A stretch of DNA of 64,000 nucleotides, taken from positions 27,604-91,603 of the forward strand of contig NZ_JBKDZH010000065.1 of NCBI RefSeq assembly GCF_047971185.1, given 5' to 3'. Below are positions 27,578 to 36,043 of this stretch, in pieces. Numbering within the stretch: position 1 is the stretch's first letter; the number at the start of each line of letters is the position of its first letter. Made by a program: the position numbers and the translations under genes. The stretch is from Kluyvera sp047971185 (lineage in GTDB: Bacteria > Pseudomonadota > Gammaproteobacteria > Enterobacterales > Enterobacteriaceae). The notes below the pieces were generated by a model. The model worked only from the letters and a program-made list of their open reading frames with translations. It made no database searches and had not been told where the DNA came from.

Positions 27578-28273
27578 TTACGTGCATTGCGCTTCGATGA
27601 GCGTAACGTCAAACTGCACACCCGGCATCATTTGTTCAAGGCCGTCGGTCAACATCTTCCCGGCCTCATAAAGTTTCTCCAGCGGCATCTGCGGCAAGCT
27701 CTCCAGAATGAACCACATTTGCTGCGCGTCCACATTTAGGCGAGTTCTGATCCCCTGCCGCCAATTCCAGCGGCGACAGGTTATTCCTGCATCATCACAC
27801 CAGATAATTTCACCTTGCGGCGGGAATTCAACTGCGGGTTCGCCGTCTTTTACAGTATCAAAAGGTTCTGTACCTTTTGCCACGATCAGACGCGGTGACC
27901 CCTGATAGGCAGCGATATTTTCGCCGCCAACAGGAACGGCATACCGAAGACTAACGGCATTATAGATATCCACAATCGGATCGAGAGCTGGCATATCGCC
28001 GTCGCGAAGCACGCGTTTACGCAGAGCGTCAGCGGAACACGGTGTGCGTTTGGGTTTGGCACCAAATGCCTGGAAAACCTCAGCCCATGCTGCAAGGTGA
28101 GATTCTGCCCATTCTGGCGCTCCCGCCAGAATAGCTTTACAGGCATCTTTCAATGCCATTTCACCGATCTGAGGATTTAGTACCGGCGCGGCCTGAACTG
28201 AGATACTAAGCGCCCGAAAACCAGGCGCGACAGCATATACCTCAGGGGCGATTGACGGAGAGACAATGAACAC
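27578..28273 (-). CDS. B3/B4 (tRNA-editing-like) domain protein
   Basis: The protein has 231 residues and is homologous in layout to the free-standing B3/B4 domain of phenylalanyl-tRNA synthetase beta. Visible stretches include DPIVDIYNAVSLRYAVPVGG, EIIWCDDAGITCRRWNWRQG and a C-terminal helix. Free-standing members may hydrolyse mischarged tRNA or bind amino acids; the exact function is not settled. The longest frame (to 28675) runs through the divergent gene; the GTG at 28273, preceded by AGGA, is the plausible start. Its promoter region shares 43 bp with the XRE-cupin gene. Confidence 0.8.
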   Translation of the reverse strand: MFIVSPSIAPEVYAVAPGFRALSISVQAAPVLNPQIGEMALKDACKAILAGAPEWAESHLAAWAEVFQAFGAKPKRTPCSADALRKRVLRDGDMPALDPIVDIYNAVSLRYAVPVGGENIAAYQGSPRLIVAKGTEPFDTVKDGEPAVEFPPQGEIIWCDDAGITCRRWNWRQGIRTRLNVDAQQMWFILESLPQMPLEKLYEAGKMLTDGLEQMMPGVQFDVTLIEAQCT

Positions 28274-28316
28274 GTGATAATCCTGTAATGACCAATTTAT
28301 CTCATGATACCGACCA

Positions 28317-28919
28317 ATGACCAAAAAAGTCAATTTAGTGACCGATGCTGGTGCTGATGTTAGTACAGTTAACGAAGCCGTGTCACATCGAATAAAGCAG
28401 TACCGCAAGCAAAAAAAATTGTCGCTCGACGAGTTATCCAGGCGAGCGAATGTCAGTAAAGGCATGCTGGTCGAGATTGAGGGATGTAAGGCCAACCCCA
28501 GCATTGCGTTGTTGTGCCGTCTTGCTGCTGCAATGGGCGTCTCGGTGGCAGATTTTGTCGATGTCAGCACCCGGCCTGATGTCCACATTATTTCGGATGC
28601 TGAGATCCCTGAACTCTGGAAGGGAGAAATGGGGGGAAGTGCCAGGCTGCTTGCTGGTTCAGGAGGACCTGACATGACGGAACTCTGGATGTGGGAGATG
28701 CAGCCAGGGGAAAAGTTTTCTTCGCCAGGACACCCTTCGGGAGCGCTTGAGCTGCTTTATGTCCAGGCCGGAACGCTGACATTGGGTGTGAAGGATGTCC
28801 TTTTTCAGGTGATTACCGGCTACTCTGCGACGGCGAGAACCGATGCCCCCCACTTCTATGAAAACCAGGGCGAAAGCATTCTGAAATTCATCATGACCGT
28901 TAACGAAAAAGCATCCTGA
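28317..28919 (+). CDS. XRE-family regulator with C-terminal cupin domain
   Basis: The protein has 200 residues. An HTH_3 domain (RIKQYRKQKKLSLDELSRRA, then NVSKGMLVEIEG) fills residues 25-80. A cupin sensor domain (LWMWEMQPGEKFSSPGHPSG, then ALELLYVQAGTLTL) fills the C-terminal half. Such regulators usually control a neighbouring amino-acid or polyamine operon, binding a small ligand in the cupin. It is divergent from the B3/B4 gene with only 43 bp between starts. TGACCAA occurs twice in that gap and may be the operator. The family is clear; the ligand is not. Confidence 0.9.
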   Translation: MTKKVNLVTDAGADVSTVNEAVSHRIKQYRKQKKLSLDELSRRANVSKGMLVEIEGCKANPSIALLCRLAAAMGVSVADFVDVSTRPDVHIISDAEIPELWKGEMGGSARLLAGSGGPDMTELWMWEMQPGEKFSSPGHPSGALELLYVQAGTLTLGVKDVLFQVITGYSATARTDAPHFYENQGESILKFIMTVNEKAS

Positions 28920-28968
28920 TTTTAGTACAAGATGATATTAGCAGCCCTTGCACAATGAGAACATAATC

Positions 28969-29472
28969 ATGCGTAAGCCATCCGGTCTTTTAGTCACCCT
29001 GATGGAGCTCAAAAAATTTCAGGAAATGGCCTTTCATGATCTGTTACTTTCTGCTGAATGCGATGCAGTGCCTGAGATTGTTCGCACCGGATCATACTGG
29101 CTTAATCATATTCATATTGTAGATAAAATTTTCCGCGCACATCTGAGCGGAGAAGTCCATGGTTTTACGTCGACGGTGAGTGATGACACTCCTGAACTCC
29201 AGTTTTTAAGACAAGACGCCGCTAACAGCAACGACTGGCTGATTGCCTATGCCGTATCATTGGATGCAGACACGGCCACTGAGGGTGTTCGATTCGCATT
29301 TACCGATGGGACGCCTGGTGATATGACGCGTGAAGAGATCCTGCTGCATTTGCTCACCCATGCCAGTTACCATCTGAGTACCTGCAGTCCGGCCCTGGAA
29401 AAAAATGGACTTACCATGCCTCCAGTGTTGCTGACTACCATGCTCAGCTCAACCTGTGCGGATGCTCTTTAA
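28969..29472 (+). CDS. DinB-family (YfiT-like) metal-binding protein
   Basis: The protein has 167 residues in a four-helix bundle of the DinB superfamily. Metal-ligand histidines are seen as NHIHIVDKIFRAHL (near residue 45) and HLLTHASYHLSTCS (near residue 136), giving the family's H…HxxxH pattern. Members are often thiol- or drug-related enzymes, but the substrate is unknown. The ATG at 28969 was preferred to an upstream TTG, since a GAGAA element lies before it. It is 49 bp after the regulator on the same strand, so it may be co-transcribed. Confidence 0.75.
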   Translation: MRKPSGLLVTLMELKKFQEMAFHDLLLSAECDAVPEIVRTGSYWLNHIHIVDKIFRAHLSGEVHGFTSTVSDDTPELQFLRQDAANSNDWLIAYAVSLDADTATEGVRFAFTDGTPGDMTREEILLHLLTHASYHLSTCSPALEKNGLTMPPVLLTTMLSSTCADAL

Positions 29473-29509
29473 GAAAACGCCTGACAGTTACCTATAAGGA
29501 TTTTGTTTA

Positions 29510-29968
29510 GTGAACAATCAGCATCTTACTTTTAGAAAAGACAGCTACATAGTGACAACAGATCCTGTGTTTTTCCAGACTGATGCCATACGTGATTTTC
29601 TTTCACAGTCATCCTGGGCTCCCGGAATTGATAAAGAAACTGTGCTTTTATCAATAGAGAACAGTTTGTGTTTTGGCCTGTTTGATGGTTCAGAGCAAAT
29701 AGGATTTGCCCGGCTGGTGACTGACTATGCCACTTTTGGTTATCTTTGTGATGTGTATGTTCTTAAAGAGTATCAGAAGACCGGGCTCGGTCGCTGGCTA
29801 ATCGAGTGCTGCCACGCGCATCCCGTCATGTCACGTCTTCGACGTATCATGCTGGTGACTGACAGTGTGCCATGGTTATACGAAAAACTCGGGTATACCC
29901 CACTTAATCGACCTTATTTTGTCTGGCAAATCAATCGCCCGGATATCTACCAGCAACCGAAGCCATGA
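29510..29968 (+). CDS. GNAT-family N-acetyltransferase
   Basis: The protein has 152 residues in the single-domain GNAT fold. It carries LCDVYVLKEYQKTGLGRWL, the acetyl-CoA pyrophosphate loop (Q/RxxGxG). The tail LVTDSVPWLYEKLGYTPLN is the usual beta6-alpha4 part. It starts with GTG 38 bp after the DinB-like gene. The same cargo half carries a tandem-GNAT gene at 20.4-21.5 kb. The substrate is unknown. Confidence 0.85.
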   Translation: MNNQHLTFRKDSYIVTTDPVFFQTDAIRDFLSQSSWAPGIDKETVLLSIENSLCFGLFDGSEQIGFARLVTDYATFGYLCDVYVLKEYQKTGLGRWLIECCHAHPVMSRLRRIMLVTDSVPWLYEKLGYTPLNRPYFVWQINRPDIYQQPKP

Positions 29969-30617
29969 TTAAAAGGCGGAAATGGAATTCCGTGGCTTTC
30001 GCAGGAAGCAAGTATTTGCTAGCAGCTTCAATATACCCTCTTCCCAGTTGCGCCCCCTCTGACCTGCTCCCCCTAATCAACACTAAGTCCTATTAACTAC
30101 TTCCGTTTTTGGCACTGAGCGGACTTTGGTCCGCGAAATGTCCGCTGTGAGCGGGAGCGGAAGTTGACTTAATAAGATTACCAGGGGGGCTTCAAATGTA
30201 ACTGGCGCGATTTTCTGAGATACTTATAGCTTGAGCCGCTTTGCCTCGGATACTTCCATGCCGTCAAACTTCTTGCGCCAGTGTATAAAGTAGCGTCCGA
30301 AATAGTGTGTTTTGGGCAGAGTTGCTGGGCATAAACACCGGCTTCGGTTTCTCAAAGGATGCTGGTGATCTTTTCGTCGGAAAAAAGCTTCTTCATGGGA
30401 ATGTGCTTATGTTATTGAAGAAGACATTGTTAACATCACGGTGTATTAATAAACGGGGAGCAGGTCAATCCCAGTTATTCAGCATGATACCACTTATGCA
30501 AACAAGTCATGGCGGCGCAATTGATAGGGAAATTGTAGTAAGAGTGCCTGCGTTGTCAGTGAATGCGAAAGAGGAAGTCCTGCGCAATTTTAGCAAAAAA
30601 ACATATAAAAAGCGCTA
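29969..30617. other. Scrambled intergenic stretch with IS debris
   Basis: About 650 bp lie between the GNAT gene and darG. The middle carries an IS3 fragment (separate entry). Around 30,115-30,175 there is a short repetitive stretch with TCCGCTGTGAGCGGGAGCGG, partly echoed near 32,735 (GGTCTGCTGTGAGCG). A 104-codon plus-strand frame (30307-30621) has no clear ribosome site and no recognisable product; its end overlaps darG by 4 bp, so it is not called. Nothing else is seen. Confidence 0.45.
30231..30305 (-). mobile_element. IS3-family orfA remnant
   Basis: Read on the minus strand the sequence encodes FIHWRKKFDGMEVSEAKRLK, the well-known HTH stretch of IS3-group orfA (compare TYYRWRKKYGGMEVSEAKRL). 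Only about 23 codons remain, with no ends or orfB. It is therefore a dead scar from a past insertion at the border of the cargo segments. Confidence 0.7.
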
Positions 30618-31589
30618 CTAACTTCCCTTTATTTTTAGTTCGTTAAAAATATCTTCGGTTACTAATCCATTTTTAATTAATTGTTGCACGATATTTTTAT
30701 TTTCTTTGAAATCATCAATGTGCAAGCCATGATTATTTTCATTGGCAATTCTCGTGATCACATGTACGCTATCTGTATAATCAATCTTATTTTTAAGCTC
30801 ATTGAGCAAACTGATACTTGGCTTTAAAGTTGAAATTAGCTTACCAAACTCGATTTGTAACTCTTTGGATTGATGAGTATTAATATAATCTTCAATAAAA
30901 GAGTCAAAATCGTCCTGCAACTCGACTTTAAGGTTTGCTATATCCTTCATAACATTTTCTAACTCAGAAGAATATGGCCGTCCATGTTTAAAATCGAATA
31001 AGAAAAGATTTGCTTTCTCAATACATTCGCAAATATAAAAAGCTGTATAAAGGGAGAATTTTTGCTTAACTTTTAATTTCCCATAGGCATAGTGAACCAA
31101 AAGATGTTTAACGTTAATAATGTTTTTATTTTTTGATAGTTGATTATTAGTTGCAGGCGGGTAAATTACCACCTCAACATTATCTAAACTTTGAAAAGCT
31201 CTCAAAATAAGAGCTTCAACTTTATTCCAAGCGAGGCCCCCGTTACCACACCCTAAAGGTGGTATTGATATTGATGTGATTTTTCTTTCGACTATGGACT
31301 TTGTTAAAGATTCAAGGCCTTGCGAGATAAAATCATATGTTGATTTTTTTCTCCAACTATCCTTAGTGGGAAAGTTTACGATTATCTTTCCCTTTTCTTC
31401 AACAAGTAAAACCTGTCCAATTTTCATTGTACCAGTGCCACAAGCTCTTTTGTAAACTTCGAAATTATTGGGAAAGTTTTCTTTGAAAGCCAAAGCAATA
31501 CCCTTTCCCATGACTCCTTGGCAGTTTACAGCATTCACAAGAGCCTGCGATGTAGAAGTTAGAAGATTTCCGCTTGCATACTTAATCAT
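30618..31589 (-). CDS. darG: DarG-like antitoxin, macrodomain ADP-ribosyl-glycohydrolase
   Basis: The protein has 323 residues. The N-terminal ~155 residues are a macrodomain. Key stretches are GNLLTSTSQALVNAVNCQGV, GKGIALAFKENFP and the catalytic-loop-like SISIPPLGCGNGGLAWNKVE. This matches the ALC1/TARG-like macrodomain of DarG, which removes ADP-ribose from thymidine in DNA. The C-terminal ~165 residues are helical and would bind or block the toxin. It starts 4 bp after darT, the classic toxin-antitoxin order for DarTG. AT-rich compared with the surroundings, which suggests recent acquisition. Confidence 0.85.
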   Translation of the reverse strand: MIKYASGNLLTSTSQALVNAVNCQGVMGKGIALAFKENFPNNFEVYKRACGTGTMKIGQVLLVEEKGKIIVNFPTKDSWRKKSTYDFISQGLESLTKSIVERKITSISIPPLGCGNGGLAWNKVEALILRAFQSLDNVEVVIYPPATNNQLSKNKNIINVKHLLVHYAYGKLKVKQKFSLYTAFYICECIEKANLFLFDFKHGRPYSSELENVMKDIANLKVELQDDFDSFIEDYINTHQSKELQIEFGKLISTLKPSISLLNELKNKIDYTDSVHVITRIANENNHGLHIDDFKENKNIVQQLIKNGLVTEDIFNELKIKGS

Positions 31590-31593
31590 AGAA

Positions 31594-32175
31594 TTAGAAC
31601 ATATAAGAGTTGACTGTTACAAATATACTTAACCCTTGTTTTTTTATCAAGTCTTCGACATGTTTTTTTTCGTCTTCATTTTTTACATAGATGCAGCAAA
31701 AATTTTCCGGCTCGACCGTTACACTTGATAAACACTCAGCCATACATACAGATTTGCATTCTGCATTTTTATAATCCCTTGTATTCATAAGCTCCCAGTT
31801 AATTTGAGTCATCCCTTGTTCATAATCTAAGAGGCTGACAGCAGAACTGGCGGATAATGGATGTTTAGGTATAATTTTCCAACCATTTTTACTGGCAAAT
31901 ATTCGTCTAACCGAAATAATGCAAAATGATTTTTCTGTATGGTTTTTCAAAACTCTTCCATCGAATGGATTTTTAGTAAAAAAATGAAAGGGAACCATTG
32001 TTTGCAAATTTAAAGCTTCGCGACCTGTTATTATTTCTCCGTCGGCCACATCAACAAACTCGCCTTTTACTGATGCACGGGATCTTAATCCTGTGTCTAA
32101 AATATTAGGGAGATTATCCATACATGTTAAATGATAGAGAAGAGCCTGATCTTCGATTTTTTTCCTTTCGCTCAT
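31594..32175 (-). CDS. darT: DarT-like DNA ADP-ribosyltransferase toxin
   Basis: The protein has 193 residues, matching DUF4433/DarT. YHLTCMDNLPNILDTGLRSR forms the NAD-binding start. VPFHFFTKNPF matches the conserved VPFYF motif. KSVCMAECLSSVTV carries the probable catalytic glutamate (residue 147). DarT modifies thymidine in single-stranded DNA, which blocks replication; systems of this kind abort phage infection. AAAAGGATAA lies upstream of the ATG. It sits with darG 2.3 kb from the integrase, a common defence position. Confidence 0.87.
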   Translation of the reverse strand: MSERKKIEDQALLYHLTCMDNLPNILDTGLRSRASVKGEFVDVADGEIITGREALNLQTMVPFHFFTKNPFDGRVLKNHTEKSFCIISVRRIFASKNGWKIIPKHPLSASSAVSLLDYEQGMTQINWELMNTRDYKNAECKSVCMAECLSSVTVEPENFCCIYVKNEDEKKHVEDLIKKQGLSIFVTVNSYMF

Positions 32176-32905
32176 TTCAACTTATCCTTTTAAATTCGTA
32201 TATCCACTTATAAAACCAAACCTCACTGGCAGTCAAGTCATTTAAGACTATTCCGATTGAATGCTTCCTATCGATCTAATTTTTATCTTTTTTTTTGTGT
32301 GATTTGGCATTATTGATATACAAGGTAAAACAACTGTTCAGTGGTCTACAAATGCTGAGTGATTCCGATAGCCGGTTTGAGGGGGCAATGACCAAGGTGC
32401 ATGCGCAGAACAAAATGAAAAAGGCAGGTATGCCTGAAAGAGTATGTATTGCCTGAAAACGCAACCAGCGACAGAGATGTTCGCTCAGAATCTGATTTCA
32501 TCCACTAAGCCTAAGTCCATTGGAAACGGGTATGTGGAGAGCAAGGTTTAGATAAGCTCAGTTCATAAGGTCACACTTGCAGAGATTTTTGGGGTGATAC
32601 GCGTTCTTAGCTGCGTTCTTTGAAAAACGCAGGGACATTCTGGCCTTCCCCATGAGTACTAGTTTTCATTGCATCTATGGGTATGAGCAACGTCCACTCC
32701 TGCCACTAATCGGACGAGTTTACTTAGCTGAAGGTCTGCTGTGAGCGAACAGCGGACATTGCTAACAGTATTCTGTGTGAGTCAACGGGGAGTAAGTCAC
32801 ATCCTGTAAGCCTCACCATACGCCTACAATTCGAAAGTGGATGTCAGCGTATTGAAGCATCATGTGATAGATTGCTTTTTTGATCGCGTAAATAGGGAAC
32901 AATAA
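32176..32905. other. Long intergenic stretch with no supported gene
   Basis: About 730 bp lie between darT and the DUF4365 gene. The darT promoter should lie at its left edge and that of the DUF4365 gene at its right. Only very short frames occur; a 62-codon minus-strand frame (32276-32464) has no ribosome site. Near 32,735 a GGTCTGCTGTGAGCG stretch resembles one near 30,145. The composition and stop-rich frames suggest decayed island DNA. Confidence 0.4.
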
Positions 32906-33946
32906 GTGACCTCTGAATCAAATCGAATTTCCGCTGCAAGCACCGCCTATGTCGATGCAGTTTGTCGTGCTTGGGGGTGGTCATGGCAAGAGGTAGGACA
33001 GGCCGATGATGACGGTTTTGATGGGCTAGTGTACTTGCGAAGCAAAAGGGTCAATGAAGAGCGTCCAAATGATCGCCGATCATGGAAACATGAATTTACT
33101 GGGGGCCTAATCCAAGTCCAGGTTAAGAGTGGGGCAAGCTACGTGGAACACACGTATGAAGACTTTCTCGAACTTAGAATTCCAAATCTTGAGGTAAAGC
33201 GGGATCTTTGGAACAAATCACCGCTGCCTGTTGCGCTGGTTTATGTTAAGGAAGCATTACCGGGAAAACTTGTAAGCCAAGCTTGGTGGGCCGATCTAAA
33301 GCGAGCTGACTCCTATACTAAACGGGGCACTGTGATCGTCCAGCTAAAAAACAGATTCCAATCGGGCCAAGAGTGCATTCGACCATTTTCACGACTTGCT
33401 ACCGGTCAGCATCGAGCGCAGGGGCTCGTGGAAATTGATATGACGCAGCAGAGTAGTTTACCTGCACGTATTAATTCGATTTCTAAATCAACCAAGTTTG
33501 CAGCTTGGGATTTTTATAAATTGTGGAAGGACGCAGGTGCCACGCATCCCACACTTGGTAATGTCATAGTGAATAGAACGGGCTGGTCTCACATTACGCG
33601 TGTAAAACGACCACTTGCACGAATCAGTGCAAGTTTTGAGTTGTTACCTACCGCCGCACGTATTATTGAGACAGTCGATACATGGCATAAGCTTCGAAGA
33701 GGTCTAAAGACTCGAAAGTTTCCAGATGGTTCATGGGCGGAATACGACTACCTGGGGGTCTCTGCGTTAGTAAAGTGGCCTGCGCGGGAAGCATCTGAGG
33801 TAGTCGTGATACTTAAGCGTGAGACTACCCTAAGTGAAGATTTTATAGCTAAAGGTTCTAGCGCAAAGAGCGGTATTAAGGTTATAGAAATAAAAACTTG
33901 GTTCTATTCCGTGTACGAGCCCGGTAGGCGTAAAGGAAAAATTTGA
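32906..33946 (+). CDS. DUF4365 nuclease-like protein with an unassigned C-terminal domain
   Basis: The protein has 346 residues. The N-terminal ~170 match the DUF4365/PD-(D/E)XK pattern: DDDGFDGLVYLRSKR then GGLIQVQVKSGAS (the D … QxK core). C-terminally, from about residue 190, comes a separate domain with NRTGWSHITRVKRPLARIS, SFELLPTAARIIETV and the ending IEIKTWFYSVYEPG, which resembles the small BECR-type RNase folds but is not assigned. GTG start with AGGGAA upstream. It sits between darTG and the integrase, so defence or toxin function is plausible but unproved. Confidence 0.65.
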   Translation: MTSESNRISAASTAYVDAVCRAWGWSWQEVGQADDDGFDGLVYLRSKRVNEERPNDRRSWKHEFTGGLIQVQVKSGASYVEHTYEDFLELRIPNLEVKRDLWNKSPLPVALVYVKEALPGKLVSQAWWADLKRADSYTKRGTVIVQLKNRFQSGQECIRPFSRLATGQHRAQGLVEIDMTQQSSLPARINSISKSTKFAAWDFYKLWKDAGATHPTLGNVIVNRTGWSHITRVKRPLARISASFELLPTAARIIETVDTWHKLRRGLKTRKFPDGSWAEYDYLGVSALVKWPAREASEVVVILKRETTLSEDFIAKGSSAKSGIKVIEIKTWFYSVYEPGRRKGKI

Positions 33947-34437
33947 TCGGTGCGTCACTCTCAGACTGATCCAGACGTACCAGGAAACCCAATACCGGCA
34001 GGCTAGGTAAGAGTTAGCCGCTCTCTCTTGCGTGCGCACCGACCAGCGAGCAAGGTACCATAATCACTAGTTAGAGGTCTATACCCAGTAGAACAGGCAG
34101 CGCTATAAGCTCACGGCACACATAGCATTCACTTAACTGAAAATCTTGAATGTCTGCTTCTGGCACACAGCAGTCGTTCAGATGTAAGGTCTTACCCTAA
34201 GTAAATCTAATGAGGCAAATTTAGTTGGCGATGGTCAAATAATCTGCAAACGGTCGCCAATTAAAATGCAAATGGGTAGTCAAGTCCGATACAATGATGC
34301 ATGCGCGGCCATGCTGTAATCACTAAACGGTATGAAACCGGGGAGATGGCCGTGTTTCTACATACCGGTTGAATGAACAATGCCGTACCTGCACAGGCTG
34401 ATACGGCTTTTCTGATGATCTTATTATGTCCGATGCG
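33947..34437. other. Intergenic stretch with a terminator hairpin
   Basis: About 490 bp lie between the DUF4365 gene and the end of the integrase gene, which are convergent. GCCGTA (34382-34387) and TACGGC (34402-34407) form a stem followed by TTTT on the plus strand, suitable as terminator of the DUF4365 transcript. Nothing else is clear. Confidence 0.45.
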
Positions 34438-35706
34438 TTATGCTACTTTGTGCTTCTCTTCTTGACCTTGGATATAAGGCGGTACATATGCCTCCCGGCA
34501 GGTATCCAGATAATCCGACCACCACTGCATCATCGCCTTACGGGCTTCCAGATGTTCGGCCTTATGAATGTATGCCAGACGCACGGTATTGCGCTCCTGA
34601 TGACTCATCTGGCGCTCTACAGCATCCTGCGACCATAAACCGGACTCCATCAGGGCGCTGCATGCCATTGCCCGGAACCCGTGACCGCAGATATCCTGTT
34701 TAGTGTCGTATCCCATGAGGCGCAGTGCCTTATTCACGGTATTTTCACACATCGGTTTATATGGATTGTGGTCGCCAGGGAAGACCAGCTCACCATCACC
34801 GGAGATATCCTTAATCCGTTTCAGAATGGCGATGGCCTGTTCTGAGAGGGGGACGATATGAGCAGTGCGCATTTTAGCTCCGCGCCCGGAATAACGTACG
34901 CCTGCAATGGCTTCGCGTGTCGCGGGTATCGTCCAGACCCGGTTTCTATAATCAATCTCTGACCAGCGTGCAAAGCGCAATTCACTGGAGCGAATGAACA
35001 CATGTAACGTCAGCAGGACTGCAAGCCGAGTGAGTTCCCGTCCTCGGTGATAACCGTCAATCCGTTCAAGCAGTTCAGGCAGCCGCTCCAGTGGCAGGGC
35101 GGGATAATGCCGTCTGACAGGAGGGGAAGTCACCCCGTCAAGGTTTGCAGCCGGATCAATGTCGATTAATCCCTGGTGAACCGCATGACGCATGATGCTG
35201 CAAAGGTGTTGCCGCGTGCGGGACGCAACTTCAAGCAGTCCTTTTTCCTCAATCCCTTTCAGCAGGCCAATGAAATGCCAGGGTTTAAGCTCTGAGACTG
35301 ACAGGTGGCCGATAACCGGAAATACATGATTGTTCAGGCTGGCAAGCAGACGGTCAGCGGTGTTCTGCGACCATTTTTTATTACTTTTATGCCACGCCAG
35401 TGCCACGATTTTAAATACTTTCTCCGGTTTGTACGCTCCGCGTTCAACTGCCCGCTGCTGTGCCGGGTTGATGTTCAGCGCCAGCATCTTACGGATACCT
35501 TCGCGCTGCTGGCGGGCATCAGACAGGGAGACGGCAGGATAGGCACCCAGTGCAATACGGGATTCTTTACCGTTAATACGGTACTTGAGATACCAGTGGC
35601 GGGAACCGCCCGGTTTGACCAGCAGATACAGACCGTGGGAATCGGAGACTTTAAAGGGTTTATCAGTGGGCTTGAGAGTGCGGATTTTCGCGTCGCTAAG
35701 GGACAT
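34438..35706 (-). CDS. int: P4-type tyrosine integrase of the element
   Basis: The product has 422 residues. The N-terminal DUF4102 domain (LSDAKIRTLKPTDKPFKVSD) precedes a core-binding domain and the catalytic domain. Seen are ELRFARWSEI (first Arg), GHGFRAMACSAL (HxxR with Arg) and NTVRLAYIHKAEHLEARKA (Tyr nucleophile). It recombines the element into the 3' end of the tRNA-Asn gene, 160 bp away. Start and tRNA are read in the same direction, as in ICEKp and other P4-like islands. Confidence 0.95.
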   Translation of the reverse strand: MSLSDAKIRTLKPTDKPFKVSDSHGLYLLVKPGGSRHWYLKYRINGKESRIALGAYPAVSLSDARQQREGIRKMLALNINPAQQRAVERGAYKPEKVFKIVALAWHKSNKKWSQNTADRLLASLNNHVFPVIGHLSVSELKPWHFIGLLKGIEEKGLLEVASRTRQHLCSIMRHAVHQGLIDIDPAANLDGVTSPPVRRHYPALPLERLPELLERIDGYHRGRELTRLAVLLTLHVFIRSSELRFARWSEIDYRNRVWTIPATREAIAGVRYSGRGAKMRTAHIVPLSEQAIAILKRIKDISGDGELVFPGDHNPYKPMCENTVNKALRLMGYDTKQDICGHGFRAMACSALMESGLWSQDAVERQMSHQERNTVRLAYIHKAEHLEARKAMMQWWSDYLDTCREAYVPPYIQGQEEKHKVA

Positions 35707-35866
35707 ATGGGGGTCACTCCATTATCGAACTAACCTGACCCCAGATTTGACCACCAATTTTTCCCGATGCGGAGGGTAAAATCAAAATGCACCGGGAAGA
35801 GTTATCACGCTAACCTGTTGAATCAACATCATATGAGGATTCGAAAGGATGCATGAAAGCAGGAAA

Positions 35867-35883
35867 TTGGCTCCTCTGACTGG
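35867..35883. repeat. Attachment-site core at the tRNA-Asn 3' end
   Basis: The 17 bp TTGGCTCCTCTGACTGG (minus strand CCAGTCAGAGGAGCCAA) form the 3' end of the tRNA-Asn gene and its next base. This is the direct repeat used as att by ICEKp elements, as I know it. The integrase start is 160 bp to the left. The second copy should lie left of position 1; none was noticed inside the window. Confidence 0.75.
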
Positions 35884-35943
35884 ACTCGAACCAGTGACAT
35901 ACGGATTAACAGTCCGCCGTTCTACCGACTGAACTACAGAGGA
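35868..35943 (-). tRNA. tRNA-Asn (GTT)
   Basis: The 76-base gene is read on the minus strand, from TCCTCTGTAGTTCAGTCGGT to the encoded CCA. The anticodon loop is CTGTTAA, anticodon GTT. T-arm GGTTCGAGTCC and D-arm GTTCAGTCGGTAGAAC are normal. The gene is intact because the element restores its 3' end on integration. It is one of the usual Asn tRNA copies that serve as island targets in enterobacteria. Confidence 0.96.
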
Positions 35944-36043
35944 ATCGTGTGAACGAGGCGCATAGTACTGGCCACGGATATTTGTGTCAACACTAAATTT
36001 AAGCTGCTGATTCAATTGGCTGAATTTAGCACAAGCTGTTGTT

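Noticed and set aside
28273..28675. N-terminal extension of the B3/B4 gene
   Set aside because: The extra 134 residues are antisense to the XRE regulator; a GTG with AGGA at 28273 is a better start.
30307..30621. 104-codon plus-strand frame before darG
   Set aside because: No clear ribosome site, no recognisable family, and its end overlaps darG by 4 bp on the other strand.
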